In this document: positions 43,838-53,863 of the stretch, piece after piece
Numbering within the stretch: position 1 is the stretch's first letter
Layout of the letters: every line of letters begins with the position of its first letter
Assembly: GCF_024346715.1 (NCBI RefSeq)
Contig: NZ_AP024852.1
Location: forward strand, 1,860,001-1,924,000
Direction of reading: 5' to 3'
Source of the DNA: Photobacterium swingsii
Lineage (GTDB): Bacteria > Pseudomonadota > Gammaproteobacteria > Enterobacterales > Vibrionaceae
Length of the DNA stretch: 64,000 nt
Made by a program: the position numbers and the translations under genes
The notes under the pieces: generated by a model
Told to the model about the DNA's origin: nothing
Databases searched by the model: none
The model's input: the letters and a program-made list of their open reading frames with translations, nothing else

Positions 43838-45019
43838 CTAGTCCCTGTGAAATAATACGGCTGAAATCATAAGGTTTCCATGAGCATTTTCACCACCTGT
43901 AAACTGGCCTTGTTCACCAAATGTAAATGCGCAAATAAACGGAGCGGCATGCATTGCTTTATTAATATAAGTGGCAACATTATTCATTTTATCTTGCACT
44001 CGTAGCATACAACCGGCGCAATAAATCGCGATGCCACCAATAGGGTCAAGTGCCTGACTGCTGCCTATTTCGTTAGCAGATTCAATAACACGCCCTGCTC
44101 GACTAACTAGCCTTTCTTCTGTCCCTTCCATGAAGAATAGCTTTTCACCTTCCTTCACCGTGGCGAAAAATTCAATACCACCACGATCTGTCAGTCTACA
44201 TGGGTGTGATAACTTAAAGTACGGTAGATCATGTACTTTGCCAGCGATACGCCCTAATGGGTTCAAGCTGCTTTCACGCATGATTCCAGACACAGTTAGC
44301 TCTTTTCCCAGCCAGCCCGAATATACTTCACTGGCTGGGCGACCGTTTAGTTCTATAATTTCACGCCCTTCAACTTTGGTCGCGTATGCATTCTTTCCAG
44401 TGCTTGCATAACCGGAGTGAAACGAAAAACTAATTTCACACGAAGGATAAAATACGCAAATACCGACACCTTCTTGTGTACTTTGCAGCTGATTGAAAAG
44501 CTTCCAGTTTCCTTTCACATAATCATCTGCAGCACTGCCACCTATGATAGGAACAGGGACGGTGAGCTCGTCCTCAATGCCTTTTAACACATCTTCTTCT
44601 GCACCTGGAGTAGCATGAAGCAAGATTAGTGCCGGTAATTCACCAGGCCGATTGCTATTTTCGATGGCCTGCAATACAGCTTGCCTTGCCATGTCATATG
44701 GCGACTGATTTGAAGAAACAATTGCAGTACCGTATGCACCGCTATAATCACAAAGCGCCCATAGTGCAATGCCCTCACCTTGCTTATACCCGTCATCGGT
44801 CATCACACCTTGGCAGGAAGTACAGGCTAATATTTGGCTGTCTGGATAGGCTTCTTTTAGTCGAGATTGAATGGCTAATTCGTCGTAATGTTCCGAAAAA
44901 TACGCTAAAACCAACTTAGGATTTGCAATTTTAATATTCAGTTTGCGAATAGCGTCTGAAATCGCTTGATCGGATGAATGAAAGGCTGAGAAGCTAGTGG
45001 CAATATCCATAGTTTTCAT
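43838..45019 (-). CDS. FIST-domain sensor, NosP-like
   Basis: 393 residues with FIST_N (about 30-220) and FIST_C (about 225-375) domains. Typical features are IIGGSAADD, the FFMEG block and the C-terminal AFTFGEQGQF-GGENAHGN followed by LMISAV. NosP members bind haem and nitric oxide and inhibit the kinase encoded beside them; the haem ligand is usually a histidine, which I cannot fix here. Upstream gene of a two-gene operon with the hybrid kinase. The specific NO role is inference from gene pairing. Confidence 0.88.
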   Translation of the reverse strand: MKTMDIATSFSAFHSSDQAISDAIRKLNIKIANPKLVLAYFSEHYDELAIQSRLKEAYPDSQILACTSCQGVMTDDGYKQGEGIALWALCDYSGAYGTAIVSSNQSPYDMARQAVLQAIENSNRPGELPALILLHATPGAEEDVLKGIEDELTVPVPIIGGSAADDYVKGNWKLFNQLQSTQEGVGICVFYPSCEISFSFHSGYASTGKNAYATKVEGREIIELNGRPASEVYSGWLGKELTVSGIMRESSLNPLGRIAGKVHDLPYFKLSHPCRLTDRGGIEFFATVKEGEKLFFMEGTEERLVSRAGRVIESANEIGSSQALDPIGGIAIYCAGCMLRVQDKMNNVATYINKAMHAAPFICAFTFGEQGQFTGGENAHGNLMISAVLFHRD

Positions 45020-45171
45020 TATTCTTAGGATGAATTTTCATTAATAATAGTCATTTTTCATCTAACAATCAGCACTCTATCGGTGTTTTGCTTAAATAAA
45101 TGTTAAGAATTTATTTATCGTGCCGTTATGGATGAAAACGATTGCTTAATCAGCGAAATAAAGGAATAGAA

Positions 45172-45900
45172 ATGGCAAACAAGGTGTTTTTAATAACCGG
45201 TGGTGCCCAAGGTATCGGAAAAGGTATATGCGATTTATTAAGTCAAGGTGATGCGGTTGTTTTCGCCGTTGATATAAATGAACAAGCCGGATTTGAATTG
45301 GTTGCCAATAATCCACTGATACGTTTTCGTCAGGCCGATGTCACGAGTCAAACTCAGATTCAGTGTGTGATTGATGAAATTCAAAGCCAGTATGGTCGAC
45401 TTGATGGCCTGGTAAATAACGCGGCTATATCGGATCCCTATAATGCACCATTAGCTGATCTTAATTTGCAAGATTGGCAACGTACGATCGAAATTAACCT
45501 TACAGCCCCTTTGATGCTCACCCAGTCTGCGTTAAATCTACTTAATCAAACACAAGGGGCTGTTGTTAATATTGCTTCTACACGAGCAGCTCAAGCCGAA
45601 CCAAATACCGAAGCCTATTGCGCCTCTAAAGGTGGCTTAGTTGCATTAACCAAAGCATTAGCGGTGAGCCTTGGTCCTAGTGTGCGTGTTAACTGTATCT
45701 CGCCGGGTTGGATTCATACTAATGAAAATGAAACTTTGCGCCCTCTCGATCACAGTCAACATTTGACTGGGCAAGTAGGTAACGTCGCAGATATTGCAAA
45801 TATGGTGGAATTTTTATTGAGTAATAAAGCCAATTTTATTACTGGAGAGAATTTTACAATAGATGGCGGTATGACTAAAAAGATGATCTATGCTGATTAG
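45172..45900 (+). CDS. Short-chain dehydrogenase/reductase
   Basis: 242 residues from ATG 45172 with AAGGAATAG just upstream. Rossmann cofactor motif TGGAQGIG at 9-16, NNAA, the catalytic Ser (NIAST) and YCASK, and the C-terminal GENFTIDGGMTKKM. Classical SDR; the acidic residue DIN after strand 2 suggests NAD rather than NADP. Substrate unknown. It is divergent from the FIST-kinase operon. Confidence 0.9.
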   Translation: MANKVFLITGGAQGIGKGICDLLSQGDAVVFAVDINEQAGFELVANNPLIRFRQADVTSQTQIQCVIDEIQSQYGRLDGLVNNAAISDPYNAPLADLNLQDWQRTIEINLTAPLMLTQSALNLLNQTQGAVVNIASTRAAQAEPNTEAYCASKGGLVALTKALAVSLGPSVRVNCISPGWIHTNENETLRPLDHSQHLTGQVGNVADIANMVEFLLSNKANFITGENFTIDGGMTKKMIYAD

Positions 45901-45936
45901 GGCTAATTTTACGTAATGTGAAGTCAGGTTTCATTC

Positions 45937-45973
45937 CACAAATAGAGGTTTATTCCTTAAGCCTCTATTTGTG
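45937..45973. terminator. Hairpin between convergent genes
   Basis: Twelve-base perfect arms CACAAATAGAGG/CCTCTATTTGTG. There is little T-run, so termination is likely but not certain. Confidence 0.6.
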
Positions 45974-46005
45974 TCATCTATTAGCGTCTACTGATTGAAA
46001 ATTAA

Positions 46006-46449
46006 TCACTTTTCAACAGTGAAAAGTGCATTTGTTGTTTTTCCATCTTTGTTGATTTTTATCACCCATTCCATTTTATCGTGCATACACGCTGGCACCA
46101 TAAATTCGCCCTGCCAACCTGTGCCATTTTTAGTGAAGATAACAGGTACAGACCCCATGTACATACTCACACCTTCCACGACAGCTGTAGGTTTAACATG
46201 ATTGTTATCAATTTGTATGATAATCGGCATGTCAGATTTTAACGCTTCTGAAACAAATGAAATGCCTAGCTTTTCATTTGAGTTTTCATCTAAACACCCT
46301 ACTGTTGATAATTGACATGTTAGGGCGGTCTCTTTTTCTCGTGATGTTTGATCGTAGGTTATTGTTCTCCAAACAAATGCTGTAATTAACACCACCATCA
46401 AGATGATTATTTGAGCAAGCCTGCCTTTGGTAAGTTTTTGTGCTGCCAT
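46006..46449 (-). CDS. Unknown single-span membrane protein
   Basis: 147 residues from ATG 46449 (ATG 46461 adds four). One membrane segment near the N-terminus (LAQIIILMVVLITAFVW), then a probable periplasmic strand-rich domain with Cys residues at CQLSTVGC and ACMHDK. It stands divergent to the cbb3 oxidase operon, so a link to oxidase assembly is possible but unproven. Family not recognised. Confidence 0.7.
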   Translation of the reverse strand: MAAQKLTKGRLAQIIILMVVLITAFVWRTITYDQTSREKETALTCQLSTVGCLDENSNEKLGISFVSEALKSDMPIIIQIDNNHVKPTAVVEGVSMYMGSVPVIFTKNGTGWQGEFMVPACMHDKMEWVIKINKDGKTTNALFTVEK

Positions 46450-46726
46450 GTATTCGTACATCCCGTGTTACAGAGTTCAAAGTTTTCACATAAATGTTGC
46501 TTAACCGTAAACATAGTGTGGTCTTCACACTGTTAATCACCTGTTATCTAACGTATTATGCGCAATGAAAATGCCACTTTTACAAAAAAATAGCAATTTG
46601 ATTGTTAAGTTGTTCAAAAAAACAATATGACGTTAATTTAGCTACTGGGTGGTATTGCGACAACTTGTTGTTCGCACAAGGAAAGTAAAGAGTGTAGTTG
46701 AACAATAAATAGTGGAAGCATGCAAC

Positions 46727-48154
46727 ATGAGCCAAGTAAAGCAGCTTGAACAAAACTACAACTATACAGTCGTTCGTCAATTCACCTTAGTAACTATTCT
46801 TTGGGGTATTGTCGGTATGGGTGTTGGTGTATTGATTGCCGCTCAGCTAGTATGGCCGGCGCTAAATTTCGACCTACCTTGGTTGACATACAGCCGTTTG
46901 CGACCATTGCATACTAATGCAGTGATCTTCGCATTTGGTACCAGTGCGTTATTTGCTACGTCTTATTACGTAGTACAACGTACGTGTCAAACAAGACTAT
47001 TTGGTGGGAAATTAGCGGCGTTCACCTTCTGGGGTTGGCAAGCTATTATCCTGTCTGCGGCAATTTCATTGCCGATGGGCTGGACATCCGGTAAAGAATA
47101 CGCAGAACTGGAATGGCCGATTGATATCGCGATTACAGCTGTTTGGGTAGCCTATGCCATTGTCTTTTTCGGTACAATGATAAAACGTAAAACGTCACAT
47201 ATCTATGTGGCTAACTGGTTTTTCGGTGCCTTCATTCTCACGGTAGCGGTTCTACACATTGTTAACAGCCTTGCAGTACCTGTTTCAATGACTAAGTCTT
47301 ACTCGGCTTATTCAGGTGCAGTTGATGCAATGGTTCAGTGGTGGTATGGCCATAATGCGGTAGGTTTCCTACTGACTGCTGGTTTCCTTGGTATGATGTA
47401 CTACTTCGTACCTAAGCAAGCTGGTCGTCCGGTTTACTCGTACCGTCTTTCTATCGTTCACTTCTGGGCATTAGTATCACTTTATATCTGGGCAGGCCCG
47501 CACCACCTACATTACACAGCACTACCTGATTGGACCCAATCATTAGGTATGGTGATGTCTTTGGTTCTATTTGCTCCTTCTTGGGGTGGTATGATCAACG
47601 GTATCATGACGCTATCAGGTGCGTGGCATAAACTACGTTACGACCCTATCCTACGTTTCCTTGTTGTTTCATTGTCTTTCTACGGTATGTCTACCTTTGA
47701 AGGCCCAATGATGGCAATTAAAACGGTTAACGCCTTATCGCACTACACAGACTGGACCATAGGTCACGTACACTCTGGTGCTTTAGGTTGGGTTGCAATG
47801 GTTTCTATCGGTGCCCTATACCACCTCATTCCCAAACTGTTCGGTCAAGAACGCATGTACTCAATCAAATTGATTAACGTGCATTTCTGGCTAGCAACGA
47901 TCGGTACGGTACTTTACATCGTAGCTATGTGGATATCAGGTGTAATGCAAGGTCTAATGTGGCGTGCGGTTAACACTGACGGTACATTGACTTACAGCTT
48001 CGTAGAGTCGCTACAAGCGTCTTACCCATTCTACTTCGTTCGCTTCATTGGCGGCTTAATCTTCCTATCTGGCATGTTCTTGCTTGCTTACAACGCATAC
48101 AAAACCATTGCCGCACCGAAAGAAAGCCTGAAAGCCATTGAGCAAACAGCATAA
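46727..48154 (+). CDS. ccoN: cbb3-type cytochrome c oxidase subunit I
   Basis: Catalytic subunit of the high-affinity terminal oxidase reducing oxygen to water under microaerobic conditions. 475 residues from ATG 46727 (GTG 46712 is less likely). Twelve transmembrane segments; histidine-rich helices carry the haem b, haem b3 and CuB ligands ([46 protein letters not shown]). First gene of ccoNOQP. No clear FNR box is found in the 277-bp upstream gap. Confidence 0.97.
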   Translation: MSQVKQLEQNYNYTVVRQFTLVTILWGIVGMGVGVLIAAQLVWPALNFDLPWLTYSRLRPLHTNAVIFAFGTSALFATSYYVVQRTCQTRLFGGKLAAFTFWGWQAIILSAAISLPMGWTSGKEYAELEWPIDIAITAVWVAYAIVFFGTMIKRKTSHIYVANWFFGAFILTVAVLHIVNSLAVPVSMTKSYSAYSGAVDAMVQWWYGHNAVGFLLTAGFLGMMYYFVPKQAGRPVYSYRLSIVHFWALVSLYIWAGPHHLHYTALPDWTQSLGMVMSLVLFAPSWGGMINGIMTLSGAWHKLRYDPILRFLVVSLSFYGMSTFEGPMMAIKTVNALSHYTDWTIGHVHSGALGWVAMVSIGALYHLIPKLFGQERMYSIKLINVHFWLATIGTVLYIVAMWISGVMQGLMWRAVNTDGTLTYSFVESLQASYPFYFVRFIGGLIFLSGMFLLAYNAYKTIAAPKESLKAIEQTA

Positions 48155-48166
48155 GGAGTTCGACAG

Positions 48167-48775
48167 ATGAGCAATCGTCATGAAATTGTAGAAAAAAATG
48201 TCGGCCTCCTAGCCATCCTTATCGTTATCGCGATCAGCTTTGGTGCGCTAGTAGAAATAACGCCGTTGCTATACCAAGACCAAACCACTGAACCTGTTGA
48301 AAACCTACGTCCTTACACGGCGTTAGAGATGGAAGGCCGCGATATTTACATCCGCGAAGGTTGTAATGTTTGTCATAGCCAGATGATCCGTCCATTCCGC
48401 TCTGAAACAGAACGTTACGGTCATTACTCTGTAGCAGGTGAGAGTGTTTGGGAACACCCATTCTTATGGGGTTCAAAACGTACAGGGCCTGATTTAGCAC
48501 GTGTAGGTGGTCGTTATTCTGATGACTGGCACCGTGTTCACCTTCGTGACCCTCGTGCTGTCGTTCCTGAGTCAAACATGCCTGGCTTCCCTTGGTTAGA
48601 AGAGAACGTACTTGACGGTAAGTTAACTTCTAAGAAACTTGCAATCTTTAAAGATAACTTCGGTGTGCCATACACTGACGAGCAAGTTGCCAACGCGGGT
48701 GAAGCGGTTAAAGGCAAGACTGAAATGGATGCACTGGTTGCTTACCTTCAGTCTCTTGGTCACGCGATGAAATAA
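48167..48775 (+). CDS. ccoO: cbb3-type cytochrome c oxidase subunit II
   Basis: Membrane-anchored monohaem cytochrome c subunit, 202 residues. One N-terminal membrane helix ([16 protein letters not shown]) and haem motif CNVCH at 66-70 followed by SQMIRP; the distal axial Met is in SNMPGFPWL. Electron entry to CcoN. Twelve bp after ccoN, with AAGGAG upstream. Confidence 0.97.
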   Translation: MSNRHEIVEKNVGLLAILIVIAISFGALVEITPLLYQDQTTEPVENLRPYTALEMEGRDIYIREGCNVCHSQMIRPFRSETERYGHYSVAGESVWEHPFLWGSKRTGPDLARVGGRYSDDWHRVHLRDPRAVVPESNMPGFPWLEENVLDGKLTSKKLAIFKDNFGVPYTDEQVANAGEAVKGKTEMDALVAYLQSLGHAMK

Positions 48776-48786
48776 GGAGCGTTCTT

Positions 48787-48960
48787 ATGGATATTGGAAC
48801 CGTTCACAGTATTTGGACCGTCATTTTATTTTCTAGCTTTATCGGCATTGTCGTATGGGCTTTTAGTAAACGTCAGAAAGCGCGCTTTGATGAAGCGGCG
48901 AATCTTGTGTTTGCTGATGAAGAAAAAGATGTGGCAACGCGCGATAAAGACAGGAGCTAG
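48787..48960 (+). CDS. ccoQ: cbb3-type oxidase subunit CcoQ
   Basis: 57 residues: MDIGTVHSIWTVILFSSFIG, one transmembrane helix, then a short charged tail (KRQKARFDEAANLVFADEEKD). Size, position between ccoO and ccoP, and the AAGGAG site identify it. It stabilises the oxidase complex. Confidence 0.93.
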   Translation: MDIGTVHSIWTVILFSSFIGIVVWAFSKRQKARFDEAANLVFADEEKDVATRDKDRS

Positions 48961-48965
48961 GAAGC

Positions 48966-49946
48966 ATGACGACGTTTTGGAGTCTATGGATTACTATCAT
49001 CACTATCGCGACCTTTGTTGGTATTGCTGCCCTGCTTTATTGGTGTAGCCGAGACAAGATGGGTGTCGAAGAAGGTGAAGATATGGGTCACGAATACGAT
49101 GGTATTCGTGAAATTAATAACCCACTGCCAAAGTGGTGGTCCTACATGTTTTGGGGCACGCTGATCTTTGGCGCAGTTTACTTAGTGCTATACCCTGGCC
49201 TAGGTAATTTTAAAGGCGTACTAGGCTGGACGAGCTCAGACCAAACAGTACGTTCAATGGCTGAGTCTCAAGCGTCGATGGAGCGTTCTCGTCAAGAGAA
49301 AACACTGGATCAATACGCTAAAGAACTGGGTGATGCACAAGCACGTTTTGGTGAAACATTCAAAGCGTTGGCATACGACAGTACGGGACATACTCTACTG
49401 CCAATTACGCAAATTGCTGAAAACGATGAAGCAATTAAAGTCGGCCAACGTCTATTCATCCAAAACTGTGCACAGTGTCATGGCTCTGATGCACGCGGCC
49501 AAGCGGGCTACCCTAACCTAGCAGATAATGCTTGGTTATACGGTGGAGAAGCAGAAACTATCAAAACAACCATCATGAATGGTCGTATTGGTGTAATGCC
49601 TGCATGGATTGATTCACTGGGCAAAGACGGCGTGAAAGAAGTCACAAGTTATGTGCTTTCTATGTCAGGTCGAAAAGTAAATGCCAAAGAAGCAGCTGCG
49701 GGTAAGCAACGCTTTGTTGTGTGTGCAGCTTGTCACGGTACAGACGGTAAAGGTAACCCTGCTTTTGGTGCGCCAGACCTAACGGATAACACTTGGTTAT
49801 ACGGTGGTTCTCGTCGTGCTGTTGAAGCAACAATCACCCATGGCCGCCAAGGTGTTATGCCAGCATGGAAAGATGTACTTGGTGAAGAAAAAGTACAACT
49901 TATTTCTGCTTATGTATGGAGCCTAAGCGAGTCAAATAGCAAATAA
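48966..49946 (+). CDS. ccoP: cbb3-type cytochrome c oxidase subunit III
   Basis: Dihaem cytochrome c subunit, 326 residues. Two N-terminal membrane helices (about 5-27 and 57-77) and two cytochrome c domains with CAQCH at 168-172 and CAACH at 253-257, each followed by a MPAW axial-Met region. Receives electrons from soluble cytochromes. Ends the ccoNOQP unit with a terminator. Confidence 0.97.
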   Translation: MTTFWSLWITIITIATFVGIAALLYWCSRDKMGVEEGEDMGHEYDGIREINNPLPKWWSYMFWGTLIFGAVYLVLYPGLGNFKGVLGWTSSDQTVRSMAESQASMERSRQEKTLDQYAKELGDAQARFGETFKALAYDSTGHTLLPITQIAENDEAIKVGQRLFIQNCAQCHGSDARGQAGYPNLADNAWLYGGEAETIKTTIMNGRIGVMPAWIDSLGKDGVKEVTSYVLSMSGRKVNAKEAAAGKQRFVVCAACHGTDGKGNPAFGAPDLTDNTWLYGGSRRAVEATITHGRQGVMPAWKDVLGEEKVQLISAYVWSLSESNSK

Positions 49947-50013
49947 ATCCCGCTATTCATCATCAGTTACAGTTAATCAGAACATTAACATTTTTAACTG
50001 AGACATAACCTAT

Positions 50014-50040
50014 AGCCCCTGATACTCTCAGGGGCTCTTT
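50014..50040 (+). terminator. Terminator after ccoP
   Basis: AGCCCCTGA-TACTC-TCAGGGGCT then CTTT; may allow readthrough into ccoH-I-S. Confidence 0.75.
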
Positions 50041-50066
50041 CCAAGAAGTCTTCAAAGGTAATCAGC

Positions 50067-50558
50067 ATGAAAAAACCATGGTATAAGCAGTTTTGGCCTT
50101 GGTTCCTTATGGCAATTCCTGCAACATCAATTATCTATAGCCTCAGCATTGTTTATGTATTCTCACAAAACCAAGTCGACCTTGTTGCTGAAGATTACTA
50201 CAAGAAAGGCAAAGCGATTAACCTCGACCTATCACGCTTAAAAGTAGCTGATGCGCTTAAATTAAAAGCAAGCCTTCAAGTGGTCGATGATGAAATCACG
50301 CTTAATTTCGATAAAGGTGAACTTACGCAATATCCAAACTTGCGTGTCACTTTTACCCACCGTACTCTTGCAGACAGAGACTTTACTCAAATGGTTAGCG
50401 CTGATCTTAAGGGCAGCTACCACTTCAACACAACAGCACCAGTTCAAGGTCCTTGGTTTGTTGAAGTTGAACCATTTGAAGGCGACTGGATGTTGCAAGG
50501 CCCTGTAGCCCTTCCAACATCCGACCCGATTTCGTTGTACGGGCAGATCAAGGAATGA
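50067..50558 (+). CDS. ccoH: FixH family protein (CcoH)
   Basis: 163 residues. One N-terminal membrane helix (WFLMAIPATSIIYSLSIVYV) followed by a periplasmic strand-rich domain. Sits between ccoP and the copper ATPase, where FixH/CcoH always lies; needed for cbb3 oxidase maturation. Overlaps ccoI by 4 bp (ATGA), so the two are coupled. Confidence 0.92.
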   Translation: MKKPWYKQFWPWFLMAIPATSIIYSLSIVYVFSQNQVDLVAEDYYKKGKAINLDLSRLKVADALKLKASLQVVDDEITLNFDKGELTQYPNLRVTFTHRTLADRDFTQMVSADLKGSYHFNTTAPVQGPWFVEVEPFEGDWMLQGPVALPTSDPISLYGQIKE

Positions 50559-52939
50559 CAAAAGATTGTTACCACTGCGGTGACCCTGTTCTAACGGGTG
50601 ACCAATTTCAAGTTGAAATCCTGGGTGAAACACGCGACATGTGTTGCCCAGGTTGTGAGGCTGTTGCACAGACTATCGTTGAAAGCGGCCTTACATCCTA
50701 TTATGAATACCGCACCGCCCCAGCTGAAAAAGCCGACCTTGTTCCGCAGCAGCTTCAATCACTCCTTTTATATGATCACGAAGAAGTGCAGCAAGAGTTT
50801 GTACGCAATAATGAAAACAGCAAGGAAGTGACACTGTCACTCGAAGGTGTTTCTTGTGCAGCCTGTGCATGGTTGATTGAAAAACAATTGATGCGTGAAG
50901 CTGGAATTATTTCTATTCGAGTTAACACCACAACCCACCGCGCCATACTTGCATGGGACCCTGAACAAACAAAGCTTAGCCACCTTCTTTCTTGTATCCA
51001 TAAATTGGGTTACAAGGCTGCACCATTCGAAGCCGATGCCCAAGAACAGCATTACCACCAAACCATGAAGCAATATCTCTATAAGCTGGGTATTGCTGGA
51101 ATTGCAACCATGCAGGTGATGATGCTGGCGGTAGCTTTGTATTTTGAAGTATTTGGTGATTTAGATACAGAGTTTAGAAATTACCTTCGCTGGGTGAGTT
51201 TAATTTTTGCCACCCCTGTTCTTTTATACTCCGCACTGCCTTTTTATTTAAACGCATGGCGAAACTTGCGGGCACTGACGCTTGGAATGGATGTCCCCGT
51301 TTCTATCGCCTTGTTATTCGCTTATGCTGCCAGTGTTTATGCGACAGTCACTGAAACAGGAGAAGTTTTCTTTGAGTCTATCTCCATGTTTACCTTCTTC
51401 TTATTGCTCGGGCGTTTTCTTGAGATGCGAGCCCGTCGTCAAGCCGCAGCAGCCAGTGCCAATTTACTTAAACTAGTGCCAGCAATGGCAACCTTAGAAG
51501 ACGGTACGCAAGTCGCAGCTAAGACTCTAAAAGTAGATGATATTGTGTCTGTGTTACCAGGGGAAAGTTTACCGGCCGACGGCATAGTACTTTCCGGTGA
51601 AACCCATATCGATGAATCTATGTTGACTGGCGAACCTATGCCAGTGCCTCGCAATAAAGATGACCTCGTCTATGCGGGTACCATTAATGGTGACGGTAAT
51701 ATTAAAATTCGTGTCACACAAGATCGTCAAAACTCATTAATATCAAACATTGTCCGCTTGCAAGATGAAGCACAAATGTCGAAACCTAAAGTGGCAGTGC
51801 TAGCAGATGTCGTTGCTCGATATTTTGTTGCTGTCATTTTAATTGTTGCTGCAGGCACTTGGTACTACTGGCATCAGCAGCAACCCGATGATGCTTTATG
51901 GATCACATTAGCGGTATTAGTAGCTACCTGTCCGTGTGCCCTATCACTTGCCACGCCAACGGCATTAACGTGCTCAACATCTAGCCTTGGTCGATTAGGG
52001 ATCTTATTACGCCGTGGGCATGTGTTAGAAACACTATGCACAGTGAACCAGCTTGTCATTGATAAAACAGGCACATTAACAGAAGGAAATGTACGCCTTG
52101 TTGAAACTCGTCTGTTTGATGATCACACAGAACAGCAGGCTTTAATGGTAGCAGCTGAACTAGAACGGTTTGCTAACCACCCGATTGCGAATGCATTTAA
52201 GCCTCACCGCAACGAACAAACTTTATTTAACCATGTCGAGAATACGATCGGACAAGGTTTGATAGGTGAACTAGAAGAACAAAAATGGCGTATCGGACAA
52301 CTTGCTTTTGCCCTTGAAGGTAACCCAAACGCAGAGCAACTGAGCCGAGAAATGGATAATCAATTTCAAGTCTGGTTGTCCTGTGACGGTAACTTGGTTG
52401 CAGCCTTTAAATTAGAAGACCCAATTCGTGAAGACAGTGCTGAGCTCATTCAGCAATTTCACAATGCGGGGATCCGTGTCACTATGCTGACAGGTGATAA
52501 CTCTATCAGTGCACAACGGGTTGCGAATGAACTCGGTATCGACAAATTAGTTTCTGGTGTCACCCCAGAAGGCAAGCTTCAATACCTCCGGAGCCTTAAT
52601 ACCGATGACATTGCACTTATGATTGGTGATGGTGTGAACGATGCACCTGTTTTGGCGGGCGCTCACCTCTCTGTCGCTATGGGTGGTGGTACCGACATTG
52701 CCAAGTCATCAGCTGATATGGTTCTATTGGGTGATCAACTAACGCGTATTCTTAACGCACGTAAGCTCGCGCTGAGAACCAAGAAAATCATCCGAGAAAA
52801 TTTAGCATGGGCGCTAGGTTATAATTTAATTATTCTGCCATTAGCTGTCGCAGGATTTGTTGCACCTTATATCGCAGTAGTGGGAATGTCGGCGAGTTCG
52901 ATCATTGTTGTATCAAATTCTTTAAGGTTATTAAAATAA
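50555..52939 (+). CDS. ccoI: Copper-translocating P-type ATPase for cbb3 assembly
   Basis: P1B-type ATPase supplying copper to CcoN. 794 residues. N-terminal metal-binding parts: a Cys-rich CYHCGDP/CCPGCEA segment and a heavy-metal-associated domain with GVSCAACAW. Eight membrane helices; transport motif CPCALSLATPTAL; phosphorylation site DKTGTLTEG; hinge GDGVNDAPVLAGAH. An exact matS sequence lies at 50828-50840. Followed without a gap by ccoS. Confidence 0.95.
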   Translation: MTKDCYHCGDPVLTGDQFQVEILGETRDMCCPGCEAVAQTIVESGLTSYYEYRTAPAEKADLVPQQLQSLLLYDHEEVQQEFVRNNENSKEVTLSLEGVSCAACAWLIEKQLMREAGIISIRVNTTTHRAILAWDPEQTKLSHLLSCIHKLGYKAAPFEADAQEQHYHQTMKQYLYKLGIAGIATMQVMMLAVALYFEVFGDLDTEFRNYLRWVSLIFATPVLLYSALPFYLNAWRNLRALTLGMDVPVSIALLFAYAASVYATVTETGEVFFESISMFTFFLLLGRFLEMRARRQAAAASANLLKLVPAMATLEDGTQVAAKTLKVDDIVSVLPGESLPADGIVLSGETHIDESMLTGEPMPVPRNKDDLVYAGTINGDGNIKIRVTQDRQNSLISNIVRLQDEAQMSKPKVAVLADVVARYFVAVILIVAAGTWYYWHQQQPDDALWITLAVLVATCPCALSLATPTALTCSTSSLGRLGILLRRGHVLETLCTVNQLVIDKTGTLTEGNVRLVETRLFDDHTEQQALMVAAELERFANHPIANAFKPHRNEQTLFNHVENTIGQGLIGELEEQKWRIGQLAFALEGNPNAEQLSREMDNQFQVWLSCDGNLVAAFKLEDPIREDSAELIQQFHNAGIRVTMLTGDNSISAQRVANELGIDKLVSGVTPEGKLQYLRSLNTDDIALMIGDGVNDAPVLAGAHLSVAMGGGTDIAKSSADMVLLGDQLTRILNARKLALRTKKIIRENLAWALGYNLIILPLAVAGFVAPYIAVVGMSASSIIVVSNSLRLLK
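50828..50840. other. matS site 4 (MatP-binding)
   Basis: GTGACACTGTCAC, exact consensus, inside ccoI. Right of dif, so matS sites flank dif on both sides. Confidence 0.88.
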
Positions 52940-53140
52940 ATGGCTAGTCTTTACATTTTGATCCCGATTGCCATCATCTTTGTTTGTATCGCTGTGGCTA
53001 TCTTTCTGTGGGCGGTTAAATCTGAACAATTTGAGGATCTAGAACGCCAAGGTTTTGATATTTTATTCGATGAAAACGAGAATAAAGCCAAGTCATCACC
53101 CAAATCAGATGCTGAAGCAGAATCTAGCAAGCCAGAGTAA
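52940..53140 (+). CDS. ccoS: cbb3 oxidase assembly protein CcoS
   Basis: 66 residues: one membrane helix (LYILIPIAIIFVCIAVAIFLWAV, given here as residues 4-26), then the conserved SEQFEDLERQGFDILFDE region and a variable Lys/Glu tail. Needed for copper and haem insertion in CcoN. Starts at the next base after the ccoI stop. Confidence 0.93.
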   Translation: MASLYILIPIAIIFVCIAVAIFLWAVKSEQFEDLERQGFDILFDENENKAKSSPKSDAEAESSKPE

Positions 53141-53143
53141 TTC

Positions 53144-53821
53144 ATGAATATTGATTTCTATGCTGCATTTATTATTGGTCTGATGGGAGCTGGCCATTGC
53201 TTAGGAATGTGTGGTGGCGTTGCTGCTGCACTCACCATGGGAATGCCTACGCAGCAACAACACAGCCGTTGGCATTATTTGCTCATGTACAACACTGGAC
53301 GGCTACTCTCTTACATGATTGCAGGCGCTATCATTGGAGGGGCATTTGCAGGCGTTGCCTCCTTAAGCGGTTCATCTTACCCACTGATAATATTACGTTT
53401 ATTTGCTGCCTTTATGATGATAGTGCTTGCGCTATACCTAGGGCAATGGTGGCAAGGTCTAACAAAGATAGAAAAATTTGGCCAAGTTATTTGGAAACGT
53501 ATTGCCCCGAAAGCAAACCGGCTATTACCGTTAAGATCGCCCCTCGCAGCACTGCCCTTTGGTATGGTATGGGGCTGGCTACCCTGTGGTCTGGTATACT
53601 CTACATTAAGTTGGGCGGCAGTTTCAGGTAGCTTAATGAGTGGCAGCTTAGTCATGCTTGCCTTTGGTTTAGGAACACTACCAGCCATGCTTGCTGTTGG
53701 TGGATTAGCCTCTCAGCTTAAACAGTTGCTTAGTAACCTGTATTTTAAACGTGCAAATGCCTTGTTGTTATTGGGTTATGGCATTCATACTGGTTACATA
53801 GCAATCAATCAAATAATGTAG
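53144..53821 (+). CDS. Sulfite exporter TauE/SafE (DsbD-like) membrane protein
   Basis: 225 residues with about six transmembrane helices. Motif GHCLGMCGG near residue 20 and FGMVWGWLPCGLVYSTLS near 140 are typical of the family adjacent to ccoS in gammaproteobacteria. The paired cysteines suggest metal or thiol handling in oxidase maturation; the precise substrate is unknown. It is coupled to ccoS with a 3-bp gap. Confidence 0.9.
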   Translation: MNIDFYAAFIIGLMGAGHCLGMCGGVAAALTMGMPTQQQHSRWHYLLMYNTGRLLSYMIAGAIIGGAFAGVASLSGSSYPLIILRLFAAFMMIVLALYLGQWWQGLTKIEKFGQVIWKRIAPKANRLLPLRSPLAALPFGMVWGWLPCGLVYSTLSWAAVSGSLMSGSLVMLAFGLGTLPAMLAVGGLASQLKQLLSNLYFKRANALLLLGYGIHTGYIAINQIM

Positions 53822-53863
53822 GTTTTTAATACTCGTCATATTGCTTCATAATATGTTAAAATA

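Noticed and set aside
46556..46580. TTGCGCATAAT on the leftward strand before ccoN as a left dif
   Set aside because: The XerC arm looks similar but the XerD arm is absent.
46666..46684. GCGACAAC-TT-GTTGTTCGC inverted repeat before ccoN as an operator
   Set aside because: One-base bulge and no matching known motif; too weak to list.
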